DNA from: Ga0077555 sp964500805
GTDB lineage: Bacteria > Pseudomonadota > Alphaproteobacteria > Rhizobiales > Hyphomicrobiaceae
Direction: 5' to 3'
Length of the DNA stretch: 64,000 nt
NCBI GenBank assembly: GCA_964500805.1
Contig: CAZCQH010000029.1
Coordinates: 7,216-71,215 of the forward strand
The notes beneath the pieces were generated by a model that was given only the letters and a program-made list of their open reading frames with translations, was not told where the DNA came from and ran no database searches. The translations under genes were made by a program, and so were the position numbers. The stretch's first letter is position 1, and every line of letters starts with the position of its first letter. This document shows, one piece after another, positions 1 to 8,285 of the stretch.

Positions 1-546
1 ATCCACTTGCTGCCGACCCAACCGGATGTCCGCCACGGCTTGGCACGCCGGTTTGGCGAAAATGCCTACAAAGGCTTCTTTTCACTCGTAGCCCTGGCGG
101 GGTTGGTGCTGATCATCTACGGTTACCACCGTGTTCAGCTGATGCCTGGCAAGAATCCGATACTCTGGTCTCCCCCAAGCTGGGGCCGCCACGTCACACT
201 CCTGCTGATGCTTCCAGTTTTCCCTTTGTTACTTGCAACTTATCTCCCCGGCCGCATCTCCGCAGCAGTGCGGCACCCGATGATCACCGCAGTCAAGCTC
301 TGGGCATTGGGCCATCTGTTCGTCCGCGGTGATGCGGCTTCGCTGGCCCTGTTCGGTGGCCTGCTCGCCTGGGCCGTGTATGACCGGATCTCGCTCAAGC
401 GGCGCGAGGCGAAAGGCCTTGTGGCGATCAAGTCGGGCCCCATAACGAACGACATCATTGCCGTCGTCGTCGGCCTTGCCCTCTATTGGGCCATGTTGAA
501 ATGGGGCCATCTCCTGCTGATCGGCGTGCCATTGATGCCGCAATAG
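1..546 (+). CDS. nnrU: NnrU family membrane protein (5' truncated by window)
   Basis: The reading frame is open from base 1, so the gene begins before the window and the TTG at base 7 is probably internal. The visible part (about 181 codons) is a hydrophobic membrane protein. It has the NnrU-type segment GENAYKGFFSLVALAGLVLI near its start, then several transmembrane stretches and a conserved GHLFVRGD-like loop. NnrU proteins were named from nitrite/nitric oxide reductase regulation loci, but their biochemical role is unsettled. No denitrification genes are next to it, so the link to nitrogen oxide metabolism rests on family name only. Confidence 0.8.
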   Translation: MHLLPTQPDVRHGLARRFGENAYKGFFSLVALAGLVLIIYGYHRVQLMPGKNPILWSPPSWGRHVTLLLMLPVFPLLLATYLPGRISAAVRHPMITAVKLWALGHLFVRGDAASLALFGGLLAWAVYDRISLKRREAKGLVAIKSGPITNDIIAVVVGLALYWAMLKWGHLLLIGVPLMPQ

Positions 547-747
547 CCCTGGCATTCGCCGTCAGTGACAAGCTCGAGGACACGAATTTGCCGGAAAAGC
601 ACGCGATCCAACCGAGCTGTGGGAAGTCCGTGGATAGGCGACATGCGGCTGAATGGGCGGCTGTCATTGCCCGCTCGCACGGTCTATATGGTCTGAAGAT
701 ATCAAAGGCGGGCGCAGCGTGCCCATTTTGGGAGTTCAGTAGGGCGC

Positions 748-1524
748 ATGGCCGACCGACAGACAGATCGGAGCGACACCTTTCTGCGCGAGGTGGATGA
801 GGAGCTGCGCCGCGAGCAGATTCAGCAGCTCTGGAACAAGTACGGGATTTTCGCGCTGGCCGTGGCTGCTCTCATCGTGCTGGGTGTTGGCAGCTCTCAA
901 TGGTGGAAATCTCGCCAGATCGCGGCACGCGAGGCGGCAGGCGCCCGGTTCGAGCTGGCCCAGACGCTCACGGCCGATGGCAAAGTCGACGACGCGCGCG
1001 CAGTTTATTCGGTTCTCGCGAAGGGCTCTGCCGCCGGCTATCAGACCCTGGCACTCTTCCAGCTTGCGGCCGCCGATGCTCGAGCCGGCAAGATCGAAGC
1101 TGCTGTGGCTAGCTATGAGGCAATCGCCAAAGACGCTGCCACCGACCCCGTCCTGCGGGATCTTGCCACTTTGCACGCCGCCAAGTTGAGATTGGACACC
1201 GCCGACTGGACGGAGATGCAGAATCGGCTCAGTCCTTTGCTTGCTGAGACGTCGCCCTGGCGTGGCATGGCTCGTGAGACGCTGGGTCTCGCCGCCTACA
1301 AGGCCGGCAAGACAGAAGAAGCCAAAAAGGCTTTCGAGGCGCTGCTCGGCGATAAGTCCGCGCCGCCATCGGCCGGCGAACGCGCGATGCTGATGCTGTC
1401 ACTGCTGACCGACGCGGAAGCATCGAAAGGCGAAACCACAAGCGGCGCAGCGACGCCAGCGCAAGAGCCCGCCAAGGGTCAAGCCGCGCCTGCTACAAAG
1501 GCGCCTGCGGAGAAGAAGAAGTAG
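748..1524 (+). CDS. YfgM-like tetratricopeptide membrane protein
   Basis: A 258-residue protein with a short cytoplasmic N-terminus, one transmembrane helix at about residues 33-50, and a periplasmic alpha-helical TPR-like body (about 60-210). It ends in an Ala/Pro/Lys-rich tail. This matches the TPR_21/YfgM family, an ancillary subunit of the SecYEG translocon that hands envelope proteins to periplasmic chaperones. The gene lies 11 bases upstream of bamB, the same pairing seen in many proteobacteria, so the two are probably cotranscribed and both serve outer-membrane protein biogenesis. Family assignment is good; the Sec role is taken from the E. coli homologue. Confidence 0.82.
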   Translation: MADRQTDRSDTFLREVDEELRREQIQQLWNKYGIFALAVAALIVLGVGSSQWWKSRQIAAREAAGARFELAQTLTADGKVDDARAVYSVLAKGSAAGYQTLALFQLAAADARAGKIEAAVASYEAIAKDAATDPVLRDLATLHAAKLRLDTADWTEMQNRLSPLLAETSPWRGMARETLGLAAYKAGKTEEAKKAFEALLGDKSAPPSAGERAMLMLSLLTDAEASKGETTSGAATPAQEPAKGQAAPATKAPAEKKK

Positions 1525-1535
1525 GGGCGAACGGC

Positions 1536-2879
1536 ATGGGACGGGGATACGCGCAATCGAGGACGATCGCCGTGACGGCGGCGGCATTGACGGCATTGCT
1601 GCTCGCCGGCTGCTCCGATGGACCATCGCTGCCGCGCTTGTCCGACCTCAATCCCTTCGCGGAAAAGGAGACGCCGCTTCCCGGCAAGCGGATTCCGGTC
1701 TCGCTCTCCGAGACGCGCGCGGGGCTTGATGTCGCCCAGGCCGACAAGCCGATCGCACTTCCCGCGCCGCGCCAGAACGAAGCTTGGCCGCAGCCGGGCG
1801 GGCCTGCCAATAACTCACCCGGCCACGTGGTGTTTGGCGCCTCGCCACGCCAGACGTGGAGTGCGAGCGCGGGCACGGGCTCGAGCAAGCAAGGCCGTCT
1901 CACCGCCAATCCGATTGTCGCCGATGGCAAGGTCTACACCCTCGACGCGCACGGCCGAGTGTCGGCTTTTTCCGCCTCAGGTGCCGCGGCGTGGAAGGTT
2001 TCTCTCACACCCGACAAGGAAAAGGACTTCAAGGGCTTCGGCGGTGGTCTGGCGGCCGAGGGCGGACGCATCTATGCCGCGACAGGCTTCGGAATCGTTT
2101 ACGCTCTCGATGCCCAGAATGGAAAGAAGCTGTGGGAGAAGAATCTCAGCTCGCCGGTGCGCTCATCGCCGACGGCGGTGAACGATCGAGTGTTCGTCGT
2201 CACGTCCGACGGCTCGACTTATGCGCTTGGCGGCAGCGACGGCCGTGAGCTCTGGAAGTTCCAAGGTCTCCCCGAGAAGGCCGCGATTTTGACCAGTGCC
2301 AGCCCAGCTGTCGACGGCGACACCGTCGTCGTGCCGTACCCTTCAGGCGATCTTGTCGCTCTCCGCGCCAGCGACGGTCAGCAGGTGTGGTCGGAGTCGC
2401 TCGCGCGCACGCGCCTCGCCTCCTCGCTCAACTCGATGACTGACGCTGCGCGTCCTGTGATCGACGGCGGTACTGTCTATGCGGTTGGCCACTCGGGCCG
2501 CATGGTCGCGACCAACATCAAAACCGGTGAGCGCCTGTGGTCGATCAACGTGCCGGGCCTTCACGCCCCAGCCGTCGCCGGCGACATGCTCTACGTCGTC
2601 GACACTGCTGGCCAGCTGATGGCGATCACGCGCCGCGACGGCAAGGTGCTGTGGACGACGAAGCTTTCCGGTGCCACCACCTGGGCCGGCCCCGTGCTCG
2701 CCGGTGGCAAGCTGTGGCTGGCCTCGGACAAGGGCCAGCTCGTCGGCGTCGATGCGGCGACCGGCAGGGCGGACGGCGGCGGCCAGAACCTCGGCGCGCC
2801 GGTGTTCACCTCGCCCATCGTTGCGGGTGGCCGCATGTTTGTCCTCACCGACCAGGCCAAGCTCGTCGCGTTTAATTGA
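1536..2879 (+). CDS. bamB: Outer membrane assembly lipoprotein BamB
   Basis: A 447-residue lipoprotein. The N-terminal signal ends in the lipobox LLAGC with the acylated cysteine at residue 26. After a Pro-rich linker comes a PQQ-type beta-propeller, visible as repeated blades of the form V(D/Y)AL(D)xxxGxxLW (for example YALDAQNGKKLWEK and MVATNIKTGERLWS). BamB supports the BAM complex that inserts beta-barrel proteins into the outer membrane. In many alphaproteobacteria der (engA) follows bamB. Here the next gene is a convergent SDR, so der is absent from this position. Confidence 0.93.
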   Translation: MGRGYAQSRTIAVTAAALTALLLAGCSDGPSLPRLSDLNPFAEKETPLPGKRIPVSLSETRAGLDVAQADKPIALPAPRQNEAWPQPGGPANNSPGHVVFGASPRQTWSASAGTGSSKQGRLTANPIVADGKVYTLDAHGRVSAFSASGAAAWKVSLTPDKEKDFKGFGGGLAAEGGRIYAATGFGIVYALDAQNGKKLWEKNLSSPVRSSPTAVNDRVFVVTSDGSTYALGGSDGRELWKFQGLPEKAAILTSASPAVDGDTVVVPYPSGDLVALRASDGQQVWSESLARTRLASSLNSMTDAARPVIDGGTVYAVGHSGRMVATNIKTGERLWSINVPGLHAPAVAGDMLYVVDTAGQLMAITRRDGKVLWTTKLSGATTWAGPVLAGGKLWLASDKGQLVGVDAATGRADGGGQNLGAPVFTSPIVAGGRMFVLTDQAKLVAFN

Positions 2880-2929
2880 GAACTTAGAGAACGCGATTGC
2901 CAGTGCAGCGCATCGCAAGCTGCTTTGCC

Positions 2930-3673
2930 TCACGTTTCCGCGCCGCCGTTGACCTGAATCATCTGCCCGTTGATGAACGCGCCCTGCTCGGACGCCAGCA
3001 GCCCCACGGCAGCCGCCACCTCATCGGGCGTACCCAGGCGGCCCACAGGCACCCGCGCCTTCATCGTCGAAATGTGCGCCGCCTGCCGCTGCTCCTGCGC
3101 CTCGCCCATGATCGGCCCCGGCGACACGATGTTGGTCGTGATCCCTTTCGGCCCGAACTCTTTTGCGAGCGCCTTGGTCAGCCCCCACGCCGCGTGCTTT
3201 GACGCCGAGACGTGCGCGCGCCCGTTGTAGCCGTGGATCGCATTCATGCCGGCGAAGTTGATGATGCGGCCCCAACCTTGTCTGATCATGCCCGGCAGGC
3301 AGGCACGCGCGAGCACGTAGGCCGCATCGAAGTTCACCGCCATCACGTACTTCCAGGCATCCTCGCTCATCTCGAGGAACGCGCCGTCCTCGCGCACCGC
3401 CGCGTTGTTCACCAGAACGTCGACGACGCCGAACTTATCCAGTGCGGCCTTGGCGATGGCATCCAGCTCCGCGCGTTTTCCCACATCGCCCATCGCCACC
3501 AGCGCCTCGACGCCGAGCGCGCGCACCTCCTTGGCGACGGACTCCGCCGCGGCTTTGTCCCGCGCCCCGTTGATCACGACGTTGCATCCCGCCTTCGCAA
3601 GATGCAGTGCGCAGGCGCGGCCGATGTTCTTGTTCGAGCCGGTGATGAGCGCGGTGTGCTTCGCCTTGGCCAT
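2930..3673 (-). CDS. SDR family protein lacking the catalytic tyrosine
   Basis: A 247-residue Rossmann-fold short-chain dehydrogenase/reductase. The cofactor motif is TGSNKNIGRA near the N-terminus, followed by NNAA at about residue 90 and a C-terminal INGQMIQVNGG typical of FabG-like members. The active-site segment reads RAHVSASKHA where classical enzymes have YxxxK. The lysine is present but the tyrosine position holds valine, which I confirmed in the codons. It may be catalytically altered or use another residue. It runs in the same direction as the class III CoA-transferase at 3758-4885, with an 84-base gap, so the two may be an acyl-CoA catabolic pair. Substrate unknown. Confidence 0.8.
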   Translation of the reverse strand: MAKAKHTALITGSNKNIGRACALHLAKAGCNVVINGARDKAAAESVAKEVRALGVEALVAMGDVGKRAELDAIAKAALDKFGVVDVLVNNAAVREDGAFLEMSEDAWKYVMAVNFDAAYVLARACLPGMIRQGWGRIINFAGMNAIHGYNGRAHVSASKHAAWGLTKALAKEFGPKGITTNIVSPGPIMGEAQEQRQAAHISTMKARVPVGRLGTPDEVAAAVGLLASEQGAFINGQMIQVNGGAET

Positions 3674-3757
3674 GTGTCGCGTCCTTCAGGTGAGCCAGTA
3701 TGAGCCGAAGACACGATCAGCTTCGATCGAGGGCGTCAAGGTGACCCCTGCCGATCG

Positions 3758-4885
3758 TCAGCGCACAAACTCTCGCCGGACCGCGTCGGTGTGGGCACCA
3801 AGCTTCGGCACCGTGCCCGGCGCATTCGCATCGAGCGCGCCGAGCCACTGCGCCGGCGATTGCGGCATCTGGACGGGTCCTCGCGGCGTCCCGACCGTCA
3901 TCAGTCTCAAGTGCGGATGCGCCTTGAGTCCGGCCCAGTCGTTGACGCGCCCAAACGCGATATCTGCCGCATCGAGCTTCGCGACGGCAGCGTCGGCGTT
4001 GACGGACCCGAACCACGCCTGCACCAGTCCGTCCGTCTCGGGCCGGTTCTCCAGCCGTGCCGGGCTCGTCGCAAATTTCGGATCGCTTGTGAGTTGCGGC
4101 TTGTCGAGCACCTTGGCCGCCAGCGCCTTCCATTCGCGATCGTTCTGGATCGAGATCAGAATCGGCACCTGGTCGCGCGTCGTGAACACCCCGTAGGGCG
4201 CGAGCGACGTGTGCGACAGCCCGATGCGCTTCGGCGGCGCACCCCACATCCCCTGCAGCAGCGGCACCGACATGAACTCGGCCATGCAGTCGAACATTGA
4301 GAGGCGGATGTCCGCACCTTTGCCAGTGCGTCCCCGTTGAATGAGCGCCTCGAGAATGGCTTCGTAGGCGTGCAGCCCCGTCGCCACATCGACGATCGAG
4401 ATGCCAACGCGCGACGGACCGGCCGCATCGCCTGTCACCGAAGCCAAACCAGACTCCGCCTGGATCAGCAGATCATACGCCTTGCGCTCCGCAAACGGCC
4501 CGGTGTCGCCGTAGCCCGAGATCGAGCACGCAATCAGACGCGGATACTTGGTGCACAACTGCTCGATCCCGAGCCCGAGCTTCGCCAGCGCGCCGGGCTT
4601 CAGGTTCTGCACCAGCACGTCGGCCTTCGCGATGATCGCTTCGATGAAGCGCCGGTCTTCGGGCTTCGTCAGATCCGCAATCACCGACTCCTTGCCGCGG
4701 TTGAGCCAGACGAAATAGACGCTCTCGCCATTCGCCAGCCGGTCATACCCCCGCGCGAAGTCCCCCTCCGGCCGCTCGATCTTCAAGACCCGCGCACCCG
4801 CGTCCGCAAGCCGCCGGCCGCACATGGGCGCCGCCACCGCCTGCTCGATCGATACGACCAGTATGCCGTCCAGCGGTTTCGTCAT
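3758..4885 (-). CDS. Class III CoA-transferase (CaiB/BaiF family)
   Basis: A 375-residue protein of the family that moves CoA between carboxylic acids. It opens with the usual LDGILVVSIEQAVAAPMCGRRLADAGA, here quoted only as family pattern LDGxxVxxxEQxxAxPxxxxxLAD(A/L)GA. It then has KIERPEGD, the NLKPGALAKLGL segment, and the catalytic aspartate in KAYD (Asp138) aligned with Asp169 of formyl-CoA transferase. Length is slightly short of the usual 390-420. It reads in the same direction as the SDR gene at 2930-3673. The acid substrate cannot be deduced. Confidence 0.87.
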   Translation of the reverse strand: MTKPLDGILVVSIEQAVAAPMCGRRLADAGARVLKIERPEGDFARGYDRLANGESVYFVWLNRGKESVIADLTKPEDRRFIEAIIAKADVLVQNLKPGALAKLGLGIEQLCTKYPRLIACSISGYGDTGPFAERKAYDLLIQAESGLASVTGDAAGPSRVGISIVDVATGLHAYEAILEALIQRGRTGKGADIRLSMFDCMAEFMSVPLLQGMWGAPPKRIGLSHTSLAPYGVFTTRDQVPILISIQNDREWKALAAKVLDKPQLTSDPKFATSPARLENRPETDGLVQAWFGSVNADAAVAKLDAADIAFGRVNDWAGLKAHPHLRLMTVGTPRGPVQMPQSPAQWLGALDANAPGTVPKLGAHTDAVRREFVR

Positions 4886-4982
4886 GTGGTTACAGGTCCG
4901 TCTCTGACGTCGTGCGTGCCGTCCTCAGCATGCTCATTGCGGCTTCGTTCGGCCGCGGTCAAGAAGCGGACGAGCTGGCAGT

Positions 4983-5007
4983 GGGTCGGACCCATGGGTC
5001 TCACCCC
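4983..5007. repeat. Degenerate copy of the GGGGTCAGACCC palindrome
   Basis: This imperfect palindrome reads GGGTCGGACCC-ATGGGTCTCACCCC. It shares the central GACCCATGGGTC with the perfect 26-base palindromes at 19864 and 58198, so it is a diverged member of the same dispersed family. It lies in the spacer between the CoA-transferase and moaB. Confidence 0.65.
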
Positions 5008-5074
5008 GCTCTCTGTGCTATGGTCAGCCAAATCGAGCGCTCCGCGGAGCCGAGCAAAACAGCGAGGGACACCC

Positions 5075-5611
5075 ATGCCCCGAATGGACGAGAGCCGCCC
5101 CTTCATTCCGGTTCGCATCGCGATCCTCACCATGTCCGACACACGGTCGTTGGCCGAGGACAAGTCCGGCAACACGCTCGCCGAAATGATCAAGGAGGCG
5201 GGCCACGAGGTCGCCGATCGCGCGCTGGTGAAGGACGACGTGGCGCAGATCCGCGCCAGGGTGCAGGGCTGGATCGCCGATCCCAAGATCGACGTCGTGA
5301 TCACCACGGGTGGCACTGGCTTCACTGGCCGCGACGTGACACCTGAAGCGGTGAAGCCGCTCTTCGAGAAGGAGATCGACGGCTTCTCGACGGTCTTCCA
5401 TTTGATTTCTTATCAGAAGATCGAGACCTCGACCATTCAATCGCGCGCTTGTGGTGGCGTCGCGCAAGGCACGTACATCTTCTGCCTGCCCGGCTCGCCC
5501 GGCGCTTGCAAGGACGCCTGGAACGGCATTCTCAAGTGGCAGCTCGATAACCGCCACCGCCCCTGCAACTTCGTCGAGATCATGCCGCGCTTGGAGGAGC
5601 ACAAGAAGTAG
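5075..5611 (+). CDS. moaB: Molybdenum cofactor biosynthesis protein MoaB
   Basis: A 178-residue MoaB/Mog-fold protein. The ATG at 5075 is chosen because GAGGGA sits just upstream and family homology begins directly after it (PFIPVRIAILTMSDTRS); a much longer open frame upstream is spurious. The nucleotide-binding motif TTGGTGFTGRDVTPEA and the C-terminal LPGSPGACKDAW are clear. MoaB/MogA-type proteins adenylylate molybdopterin before metal insertion, in the cytoplasm. No other moa or mog genes are adjacent. Confidence 0.92.
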   Translation: MPRMDESRPFIPVRIAILTMSDTRSLAEDKSGNTLAEMIKEAGHEVADRALVKDDVAQIRARVQGWIADPKIDVVITTGGTGFTGRDVTPEAVKPLFEKEIDGFSTVFHLISYQKIETSTIQSRACGGVAQGTYIFCLPGSPGACKDAWNGILKWQLDNRHRPCNFVEIMPRLEEHKK

Positions 5612-5614
5612 CTA

Positions 5615-5640
5615 AGCCAACGCGCGGCTGCGCGTTGGCT
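5615..5640 (+). terminator. Strong hairpin after moaB
   Basis: A perfect 11-base inverted repeat (AGCCAACGCGC / GCGCGTTGGCT) with loop GGCT starts four bases after the moaB stop codon. The position fits a transcription terminator, but no T-run follows, so it may instead protect the 3' end or work with Rho. Confidence 0.55.
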
Positions 5641-5687
5641 CAGGGAAAGCGCTGGCGACGTGTGTCAAACGTCGCCGGGATATTCCG

Positions 5688-5894
5688 TTATCGCGACTTC
5701 AGTTGACCAGACCCGCCCTGTTGCAGCACCGGGCCCGTATTGGCTTTCAGCTTGGTGCTCGCCGAGGCATCGAGCTGGCAGACCGGATTGCCCTGGATCC
5801 ACACCCGCTTGTAGCCGTTGGGGCAAGCGAAGGCGGCGCCGGAAAATGCGATCAGGCTCGCAACAGTGGCTGTGACACGAAGAATATTGGACAT
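5688..5894 (-). CDS. Small secreted protein, hypothetical
   Basis: A 68-residue protein. I start it at the ATG at 5894 because AGAGAGG lies 7 bases upstream. The first 23 residues form a clear signal peptide ending in AAFA. The mature part (about 45 residues) starts with CPNGYKRVWIQGNPVCQLD and so has two cysteines that could form a disulfide. The remainder is low-complexity (Gly, Ser, Lys). The conserved-looking motif (C-x-x-G-Y/F-x-x-x-x-x-x-G-x-P-x-C) suggests a small periplasmic peptide. Function unknown. Confidence 0.68.
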   Translation of the reverse strand: MSNILRVTATVASLIAFSGAAFACPNGYKRVWIQGNPVCQLDASASTKLKANTGPVLQQGGSGQLKSR

Positions 5895-6000
5895 GACTGA
5901 ACCTCTCTTGTGTTTTGGGGTGTGGAATGACCCCGGCACAGCGTTGGTCGCGGCAGCAGCGAGAAAGGTTCAAGCAAACGCAAGCATCAGCGCAACGGCA

Positions 6001-6837
6001 TCACGCCAGCCTCAGCAACGGCACCGCCGTGGCGGCAAGCACGACAGCCAGCAGGCGCCAGATCGTGAAGCGCTCCCTCAGCCACACGGCTGCAATCAGC
6101 ACCGCGAAAATCGCACTTGTGTCCCGCAACGCCGCTGATGGCGCGATCGGCGCTCGGGCGAGCACCCAGAGGATCAGCAAGAACGAAGCCGTCGAGGCAC
6201 CCGCGATGGGCAAGGCAGTCCTGAAATGGCCTGAAAGTTTCGACCAAGGCTCGGCCACCAGGTTCTGCCACCATGCCAGCGCAATGGCGTTGGTGATCGA
6301 GACGGCGAATCCATAGGACAGCGCCGAGCCGGCGCTGCGGACACCCTGCGCGTCGCACATGACGTAAGCCGCCGTTGCGAGGCCCGAGAGCGCGATCCAG
6401 CCGGCAGCCTGTCGTGGAGCAGCATCCTCGCCCCGATTGGCGAGAGCGAGAAGCAGCAATGCCGCAGCAATGCATCCAATGCCCAGGAATCCGTAGATGC
6501 TCAAGACTTCACCCGCCAGCAATGCAGCGAGTGGCGCGACGAGCAAGGTCGAAATGGCGCGAGAAACCGGATAGGCGATGCCGAAGCCTGCAAGCTCGTA
6601 GGAGCGGAGCAGGCTCGTCACGGTTACGACATAGAGCGCTGTCGAGCCCGCGATCCATAGCCAAGAGTCGCTCGCGGGAAGGCCCGTAGCGGCAAGGCCA
6701 ACGACAGCAATCGCCGCTGACAGCACGGACTGCGCCGTCATCGTCGCCTTGGGATCAGGCGCTGCCTTCACGGCGGCGTTCCAGCCGGCGTGCAGGACGG
6801 CGCTGAGCAGCGCAGCGGCAACGAAGATTAGGTCCAT
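6001..6837 (-). CDS. EamA/DMT-family transporter
   Basis: A 278-residue integral membrane protein with about ten hydrophobic helices arranged as two EamA halves. Family features are the N-terminal LHAGWNAAVK and the end of the first half, SRAISTLLVAPLAALLAGE. The second half ends in SAIFAVLIAAVWLRERFTIWRLLAVVLA. Drug/metabolite transporters of this kind export small metabolites or amino acids from the cytoplasm. No neighbour indicates the substrate. Confidence 0.85.
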   Translation of the reverse strand: MDLIFVAAALLSAVLHAGWNAAVKAAPDPKATMTAQSVLSAAIAVVGLAATGLPASDSWLWIAGSTALYVVTVTSLLRSYELAGFGIAYPVSRAISTLLVAPLAALLAGEVLSIYGFLGIGCIAAALLLLALANRGEDAAPRQAAGWIALSGLATAAYVMCDAQGVRSAGSALSYGFAVSITNAIALAWWQNLVAEPWSKLSGHFRTALPIAGASTASFLLILWVLARAPIAPSAALRDTSAIFAVLIAAVWLRERFTIWRLLAVVLAATAVPLLRLA

Positions 6838-6916
6838 GCGCCGGTGTCACGCACGTCGCGCGCCTTTGTGACAGACAGTTCCGTCAAGTCTCGCCGCACA
6901 TCTCCGATAACGAGAC

Positions 6917-8191
6917 CTAATTCTCGATCGCCGCCAGCACCATGTTCTTCACCGTATTCCGGAAGCGAGCCCGGCCTTCACCGGGAGCGGTCGACATCCA
7001 GACGACGACGAGTTCCTCCTTCGGATCGATCCAGAAGAACGTGCCGAACGCGCCACCCCAGTTGTAGTCGCCCGCTGTGCCGGCGAGTGTCGAGAGTCCG
7101 TTGCTGGTGCGCACCGCAAAGCCGAGGCCAAAGCTGTAGCCCAGTGGTAGAACAGCTGTGCTGCTGCGCGCGCGGATCTCCGGACCGATGTGATCCGCGG
7201 TCATGTACTCGACCGTCTTCGGCGCCAGGATGCGCACGCCGTCGAGCTGGCCGCGGCTCGCGAGCATCATGGCGAAGCGCAGGTAGTCCATGGTCGAGCC
7301 GATCGCACAGCCGCCGCCGCAGTCGTACTTCAGCGGGTTGGTCTTGGCATGGACGATCGACTGCGGCTTGCCCGTCTCGGGATCGTTTGCAAACGCCAGC
7401 GCGTAGCGGTTCATCTTGTCGGCGGGTATGGCGAAGCTCGTGTCGACCATGCCGAGCGGCTTCCAGATCCGCTCCTCGAGAAACGCCCCGAGGCGCTGGC
7501 CCGACACCGCCTCCACGATGAAGCCGACGAGATCGGTCGAGAGGCTGTAGTCCCACACCGTGCCCGGCTCGTAGAGCAGCGGCGCTTTGGCCACGCGCTC
7601 GAGGAACTCCTCTTTCGTCATGCTCGCCGCCGAAGACGACGACGAGATCGGCCACATCTTGTGAACGGGTGTCTCACCGCGCCCGCCATAGGTCACGCCC
7701 GAGGTGTGCGAAAGCAGATCCTGTACCGTCGGCTGCCGCTTTGGCGCGACCGTCTCGACCACGTCATTGCCGTCGGCGCCCTTTTTGATCACGCCGAGCT
7801 GCTTGTTGGCCATCGCCGGGATGTATTTGCCGACTGGATCGGAGAGGAACACCTTGCCCTCGTCGTGCAGCATCATCAGCGCGACCGAGGCCATGGGCTT
7901 GGTCATCGAGGCGAGAGAGAAGATGGCGTCCTTCGGCATTGGCGCCTTGGCGACGGGATCGCGCTGCCCCAGCGCCTCGAAGTAGGCGATCTTGCCGCGC
8001 CGCGCGACGGCGAGCACCGCGCCGGGAAGCTTGCCTTGCTCGATCTCTTTCGCGAGCACACTGCCGAGGCGGTCGAGCCGCTCCTTGGACATGCCAACTT
8101 TGTCGGGAGCGACCTGCTCCAGGCCGTTGGCGTGAGCGTGGGTGGCGAGGGCGACAGTTGCCGCGAAGACGGCGAAGGTTCGTTTCAGCAT
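6917..8191 (-). CDS. Secreted beta-lactamase-fold serine hydrolase
   Basis: A 424-residue class C beta-lactamase/PBP-like esterase with a signal peptide (about residues 1-21, ending THAHA). The nucleophile motif SxxK is SMTK at Ser95-Lys98, and the tyrosine motif is DYSLSTD. The downstream GDYNWGGAFGTFFWIDP region is typical of the EstB/6-aminohexanoate hydrolase-like branch. These enzymes hydrolyse esters or small amides and only rarely beta-lactams. It is likely periplasmic. Substrate unknown; neighbours do not help. Confidence 0.86.
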   Translation of the reverse strand: MLKRTFAVFAATVALATHAHANGLEQVAPDKVGMSKERLDRLGSVLAKEIEQGKLPGAVLAVARRGKIAYFEALGQRDPVAKAPMPKDAIFSLASMTKPMASVALMMLHDEGKVFLSDPVGKYIPAMANKQLGVIKKGADGNDVVETVAPKRQPTVQDLLSHTSGVTYGGRGETPVHKMWPISSSSSAASMTKEEFLERVAKAPLLYEPGTVWDYSLSTDLVGFIVEAVSGQRLGAFLEERIWKPLGMVDTSFAIPADKMNRYALAFANDPETGKPQSIVHAKTNPLKYDCGGGCAIGSTMDYLRFAMMLASRGQLDGVRILAPKTVEYMTADHIGPEIRARSSTAVLPLGYSFGLGFAVRTSNGLSTLAGTAGDYNWGGAFGTFFWIDPKEELVVVWMSTAPGEGRARFRNTVKNMVLAAIEN

Positions 8192-8285
8192 GGCGTTGCA
8201 CTCCGTTTGAGCGGGATCGGTTTGTCTGGCCGGGGAGCCCCATGCACTTGGGTCTCCTCCTGAAAGGCTTTCGCCGCCTGATCCG

